Shown: one piece after another, positions 34,564-37,953 of the stretch
How positions within the stretch are numbered: the stretch's first letter is position 1
Layout of the letters: each line of letters begins with the position of its first letter
NCBI GenBank assembly: GCA_937906475.1
Contig: CALCZA010000098.1
Span: 1 to 37,953, forward strand
Reading direction: 5' to 3'
From: an uncultured bacterium
GTDB lineage: Bacteria > Planctomycetota > UBA1135 > UBA2386
Length of the DNA: 37,953 nucleotides
Translations under genes and position numbers: made by a program
The notes under the pieces: model-generated
What the model was told of the DNA's origin: nothing
Seen by the model: the letters and a program-made list of their open reading frames with translations, nothing else
Databases searched by the model: none

Positions 34564-35670
34564 CTAGCGCTTGCGCTTGTAGAACGGCAGTTCCGTGACG
34601 ATGCACGGCTCGGACTTGTCGCGCACGACGAACTGCAGCTCGGTGCCGGTCGCCGCAAACTCGGTCTCGACGTAGGCCGTAGCGATGTTGGTCGGCGTGC
34701 CGCCCTTCGACAACGTCGGCGAGATGCTACCGGAGCACACTTCGCCGATGCGCTTGTCGCCAGCAGTAATAGGGTAACCCTGACGCGGGCAGCGTTTCGA
34801 GTGAGTGATCAGTCCGACCAAGGTGCGGCCGGTGCCGCCAGCTTCGGTGACGCGCTCAAGCGCGGCCTTGCCGACGAAGTCGTGGTTCATCTTGACCGCC
34901 CAGCCAAGGTTGGCCTCAAGCGGGTTGGTCTTCTCGTTGATCTCGTGACCGTAGAGCGGCATGCCCGCCTCGTGACGGAGGGTGTCGCGGGCGCCGAGGC
35001 CGATCGGCGTCATGTTATGGGCAACGCCTGCCTTGAGGAACGCGTCCCAAACAGTCTGCTCGTGGCCCTTGGGGACGTAGGCTTCGAAGCCGTCTTCGCC
35101 GGTGTAGCCAGTGCGCGACAGCGTCATCGGCACGCCGCAGACTTCGGTATCCATCCACGCGTAGTAACCGAGCGAAGCTAGGTCGCCACTGCAGATCTGC
35201 TGCGTGATGTCTTGCGACTTCGGGCCTTGGATCGCGATCATGCCGAGCGTCTGCGTGCAGTCTTCGACTGTGACATCGAAGTCCTTGGCGATCGCGTTCA
35301 TGCGCTCAAGGTCGCGCACTGCGTTGCCGGCATTGATCACAACGAAGAAGCCGTCGTTCTTCGGGTTGCGATACACCAGGATGTCGTCTTGCGTCAGGCC
35401 ATCGTCGTCGAGCAGCATCGCGTAGCGAATGCGACCCGGCTTGATCGACGCGGCGTCATTGGTCTGCAGGCGCTGTAGGTAGTCCTCGGCTTGTGGGCCG
35501 TATACCTTGACGCGGCCCATGTGGCCGAGGTCGAAGAGGCCCGCGTGCTCGCGCACGGTCTTGGCTTCTTCGAGGATGCCGCGGTACTGGACTGGCATGT
35601 TCCAGCCGGCGAAGGACACCATGCGGGCGCCTAGGGCGATGTGGGCGGATTCGAGTGCGGTGGCTTGCAT
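34564..35670 (-). CDS. gcvT: Aminomethyltransferase GcvT
   Basis: The 368-residue T protein transfers the methylene group from the H protein to tetrahydrofolate, releasing ammonia, in glycine cleavage. Family blocks are ALGARMVSFAGWNMPVQYRG near 11-30, FDLGHMGRVKVYGP near 46-59, LQTNDAASIKPGRIRYAMLL with the catalytic-region Asp, SRTGYTGEDGFEAYVP, and GLGARDTLRHEAGMPLYGHE. Length is normal. ATG 35670 gives the usual N-terminus; 13 extra codons upstream are open but unlikely. It precedes gcvH by 130 bases, which may contain a separate promoter; I see no glycine-riboswitch-like element there. Confidence 0.96.
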   Translation of the reverse strand: MQATALESAHIALGARMVSFAGWNMPVQYRGILEEAKTVREHAGLFDLGHMGRVKVYGPQAEDYLQRLQTNDAASIKPGRIRYAMLLDDDGLTQDDILVYRNPKNDGFFVVINAGNAVRDLERMNAIAKDFDVTVEDCTQTLGMIAIQGPKSQDITQQICSGDLASLGYYAWMDTEVCGVPMTLSRTGYTGEDGFEAYVPKGHEQTVWDAFLKAGVAHNMTPIGLGARDTLRHEAGMPLYGHEINEKTNPLEANLGWAVKMNHDFVGKAALERVTEAGGTGRTLVGLITHSKRCPRQGYPITAGDKRIGEVCSGSISPTLSKGGTPTNIATAYVETEFAATGTELQFVVRDKSEPCIVTELPFYKRKR

Positions 35671-35754
35671 GTTCACCGGCAGTCTAGATGCCGCTGCCGC
35701 GCGATCCAAGGATTGAGCCGGGTGCAGTTCGCATCCGTTCTCCGGTTGCGGGAC

Positions 35755-37602
35755 CTAGGCTGGGTCGGAGCTGTCGTCGGCCTCGTTTGCCGCTTCCAGG
35801 TCGTCGCCGTTGACAGTCTCCGAGCCGACTTGGAAGTCGCGGGGAACGAGCCCTAGCACCGTTTGACCGACTTTTAATACGGGAGGGCTGTCGGTCGTAA
35901 TGATCTGCAGCGTCTTGTCGGACGTGACGACGAACAGCGGGCGAGCTTGGTCGCCGTATTGCTCCCGGTATTCGTCGGGTCCGAATTGGTCGGTCAGCTT
36001 GGTCGCGCGGATGCGCGCGCCACCGTGTAGCTGGCTGCGCAGTTCTTCCGCGTTGAGGTCTTCAGCGAAGAGTTCGCGGCCGGCGTGGTGCGGATCCTTG
36101 CGCTTTTTGTTGGCCGAGGCGACCCGGAACAGGTGGGCGCGCCCAAACGTCGGCACGAATTGTTCGAGGGCCAGTCGGTTGATCTCGTCGCTTGGCGTCA
36201 GCGCGATCATGTTGCCAATGCCGTCGAGTTCGGCTTCTTCGGTGAAGCGATGCGACAGCACGCTGCCCTGGAACGTGCGCAGGCCGGAGGTTCGAGCGGT
36301 AGTGGTGTTCGCGTGGTTGGTGTCGACCAGTAGGACCTCGAAGCCTTGCTCCTTGAGCACCTGGCCGAGTTCGCGGCTGACGAGGTCGGCGCCAACCAAG
36401 ACCGCTCCTTGTGGGTCGGCTTGAGCGGTGCCAATCAGGCGAGCGAACGGTCGCGCCAAGAAGCCATAGGCGACGACGGTTAGCACGATGGTGGGGAATA
36501 CCATCGCGATGACGTCTTGTGCGCCGGGCTCGCCAACGTGTTCGAGGTGCAACGAGAATTCTGAACTGACCGCGGCAACGACGATTCCGCGCGGCGCCAT
36601 CGCCATCAGAAATCCGCGGTCGCGCCAGTTGAGCGAAGTACCGAGCGTTGATAGTGCGACGGCGGCCGGTCGCACGATCAGGATCAGCGCGGCGGTAAAC
36701 ACGATCGACATCAGGCCGAACTTGGTTAGCGATTCGAGTTCGAGACGTGCCGAGATCGTGACGAACAGCAATGCGAGCAGCATCGTCACCAACGGTTCGT
36801 GCCATTCGAGCACGTGTTCGATGTCGAGCTTGCTGCGGTTGGCTAGCACGATGCCCATCACGGTAACGGCCAGTAGTCCCGCTTCGGGTTGCAGCGTGTT
36901 GGCAACGGCGAACGCGACGCCCACGGTACCAAACGTGACTGGCACGTGGAGGCGATCGGGAATCGCCAGTTGTTCGAGAGCGCGCGCCAACAGCCAACCA
37001 GTGACCGCGCCGAGGGCGCCGCCGTAGACGATGGTCTTGCCGATGCCGGTAGCAATTGCTGCAGCGCTATCGTGGCCAGTGATCGCTTCGAGAACCAGCA
37101 GAGCGAGCACGGCGCCGATCGGGTCGATCAGGATGCCTTCCCAACGCAGGATCGGGCCGAGTGGTGCGCGCGGGCGCACGTGGCGAACCAGTGGAATGAC
37201 GACAGTCGGGCCAGTGAGTACCAGGATGGCGCCGACCAGCAGCGCGATTTTTGGCTCGACGCCAACGATCCAAATTCCGGCCAGCGTCGTTAGCAGCCAC
37301 GTGACCAAGGCGCCGATGCTGCACAGGTTCGTGACCACGCGACCGACGCCGCGCAGTTCGCTGAACTTCAGCGTCAGTCCACCTTCGAACAGGATGATGC
37401 CGACGGCGAGCGAGACGATCGGGCGGAACAGATCGCCGAACGTGTCTTCTGGGGCGAACCAGCCGAACACCGGGCCAATCAGGAAGCCGGCGAGCAGCAG
37501 GAACAGGATTGCTGGCACTCGTACCCGCCAGGCTAACCACTGCATGGCGGCGCCGGCGCCAAGCAAGCAGGTGATCGTGAGCAGCGGGTTTGCGTCAGGC
37601 AT
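35755..37602 (-). CDS. CPA-type cation/proton antiporter with C-terminal RCK-like domain
   Basis: The 615-residue membrane protein has about 12-13 hydrophobic segments in the first 390 residues. FEGGLTLKFSEL near 74-85 and a central LTGPTVVIPL near 129 match the CPA family exchangers, which move Na+ or K+ against H+. From about 397 a cytoplasmic TrkA-N-like Rossmann domain follows (AVLVGADLVSRELGQVLKEQ, LLVDTNH), then a TrkA-C-like end and an acidic tail. The glycine motif of the Rossmann domain is degenerate (GADLVS instead of GxGxxG), so NAD binding may be weak or lost. ATG 37602 gives the expected start. It faces gcvT with an 84-base gap and probably has independent expression. Confidence 0.9.
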   Translation of the reverse strand: MPDANPLLTITCLLGAGAAMQWLAWRVRVPAILFLLLAGFLIGPVFGWFAPEDTFGDLFRPIVSLAVGIILFEGGLTLKFSELRGVGRVVTNLCSIGALVTWLLTTLAGIWIVGVEPKIALLVGAILVLTGPTVVIPLVRHVRPRAPLGPILRWEGILIDPIGAVLALLVLEAITGHDSAAAIATGIGKTIVYGGALGAVTGWLLARALEQLAIPDRLHVPVTFGTVGVAFAVANTLQPEAGLLAVTVMGIVLANRSKLDIEHVLEWHEPLVTMLLALLFVTISARLELESLTKFGLMSIVFTAALILIVRPAAVALSTLGTSLNWRDRGFLMAMAPRGIVVAAVSSEFSLHLEHVGEPGAQDVIAMVFPTIVLTVVAYGFLARPFARLIGTAQADPQGAVLVGADLVSRELGQVLKEQGFEVLLVDTNHANTTTARTSGLRTFQGSVLSHRFTEEAELDGIGNMIALTPSDEINRLALEQFVPTFGRAHLFRVASANKKRKDPHHAGRELFAEDLNAEELRSQLHGGARIRATKLTDQFGPDEYREQYGDQARPLFVVTSDKTLQIITTDSPPVLKVGQTVLGLVPRDFQVGSETVNGDDLEAANEADDSSDPA

Positions 37603-37686
37603 TGCGTTTCGCGCTACTGTCCGTGGACGGGGGAGCTACTGCAAGGCCGATCAAGCGAGAGAGCTAGCCTGCTCGTTGGCGGCCCG

Positions 37687-37953
37687 TTAGCTCGACAGAC
37701 GACGCGCCAGTTCGTTGAAATCGCAGCGCGCGATTTCCAGGCGGTCGATTGGGCGACGTAGCTGAAAGCGACGGCGTTCAATCGGAGACGCGAAGTCATC
37801 GCGGCTGAGGGCCGCGTCAGGCATGCTCCAGCCAGGCGAACGGAACGTGTCGCCGCGACGGTTGTGCTGATCGTCGAGTCGCGCTTCTTCTTGCCCTAGC
37901 GGATCACCTGCGAGCGGGTCACCGGTGTGATGCTCGGCATCCCTGCGGCCTGC
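37687..37953 (-). CDS. Partial gene of unknown function at right edge
   Basis: The frame is open from the right edge of the window to TAA at 37687, giving at least 88 residues, so the start is missing. The visible part is hydrophilic and Arg/Asp-rich: GDPLAGDPLGQEEARLDDQH, then RSPGWSMPDAALSRDDFASP, and ends CDFNELARRLSS. There are no membrane segments or recognised motifs. The lack of stops over 88 codons and a natural composition support coding. It precedes the antiporter gene on the same strand. Confidence 0.55.
   Translation of the reverse strand, partial: AGRRDAEHHTGDPLAGDPLGQEEARLDDQHNRRGDTFRSPGWSMPDAALSRDDFASPIERRRFQLRRPIDRLEIARCDFNELARRLSS

Overview
The window looks like a chromosomal segment of a high-GC Gram-negative bacterium, most likely a Planctomycetota lineage. 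The evidence is: an ECF sigma factor directly followed by a Ser/Thr kinase fused to WD40 repeats; several large secreted proteins of unknown function; a YdjY-domain protein; and lipid A/LPS genes together with a peptidoglycan gene (murD). No ribosomal RNA or universal phylogenetic marker is present, so the phylum assignment is an inference. Genes are dense, and neighbours often overlap by ATGA or GTGA. Three tRNAs are present. I see no transposase, integrase, phage gene or CRISPR array.

Left part (1-8.0 kb, minus strand): PEGA-like lipoprotein, murD, mcsA, mcsB, clpC and dprA, in transcription order. McsA-McsB-ClpC is the protein-arginine phosphorylation and degradation module best known from Firmicutes. 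Here it has no CtsR repressor gene beside it, and McsB carries a repetitive NVPGG N-terminal tail. From 7.9 to 9.5 kb two tRNA-Ser genes (GCU and UGA) flank an oppositely oriented FkbM-type methyltransferase.

Middle (9.5-25.5 kb): a PGM1-like ATP-grasp ligase with a bifunctional-nuclease-domain protein lies on the minus strand. Divergent to it is a plus-strand chain of four genes coupled by ATGA overlaps: asparaginase-II-like, a 78-residue orphan, a large exported protein and a YdjY-domain protein. This chain ends at a perfect 24-bp palindrome between convergent genes. The ECF sigma factor, receptor-like kinase/WD40 protein and a secreted protein follow on the minus strand. Next come a broken small ORF with two in-frame stops, a lipoprotein whose 3' end looks frameshifted, and a secreted protein.

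Envelope block (25.5-31.2 kb): fabD, lpxK and an LpxL-type acyltransferase overlap one another, followed by tRNA-Arg(UCU). A GT9 heptosyltransferase overlaps a Tsr3-like gene, and a Kdo/LPS-kinase-like gene is divergent from them. Together these point to a lipid A-based outer membrane with a phosphorylated inner core.

Right part (31.2-38 kb): a gene-poor 450-bp stretch holds a strong nested hairpin. A minus-strand run follows: an unidentified partial gene at the edge, a CPA-type cation/proton antiporter, gcvT, gcvH, a LipM-like octanoyltransferase (which could lipoylate GcvH), an HDOD protein and a carboxymuconolactone-decarboxylase-like protein.

All functional calls come from reading translated motifs by eye; no database search was run.
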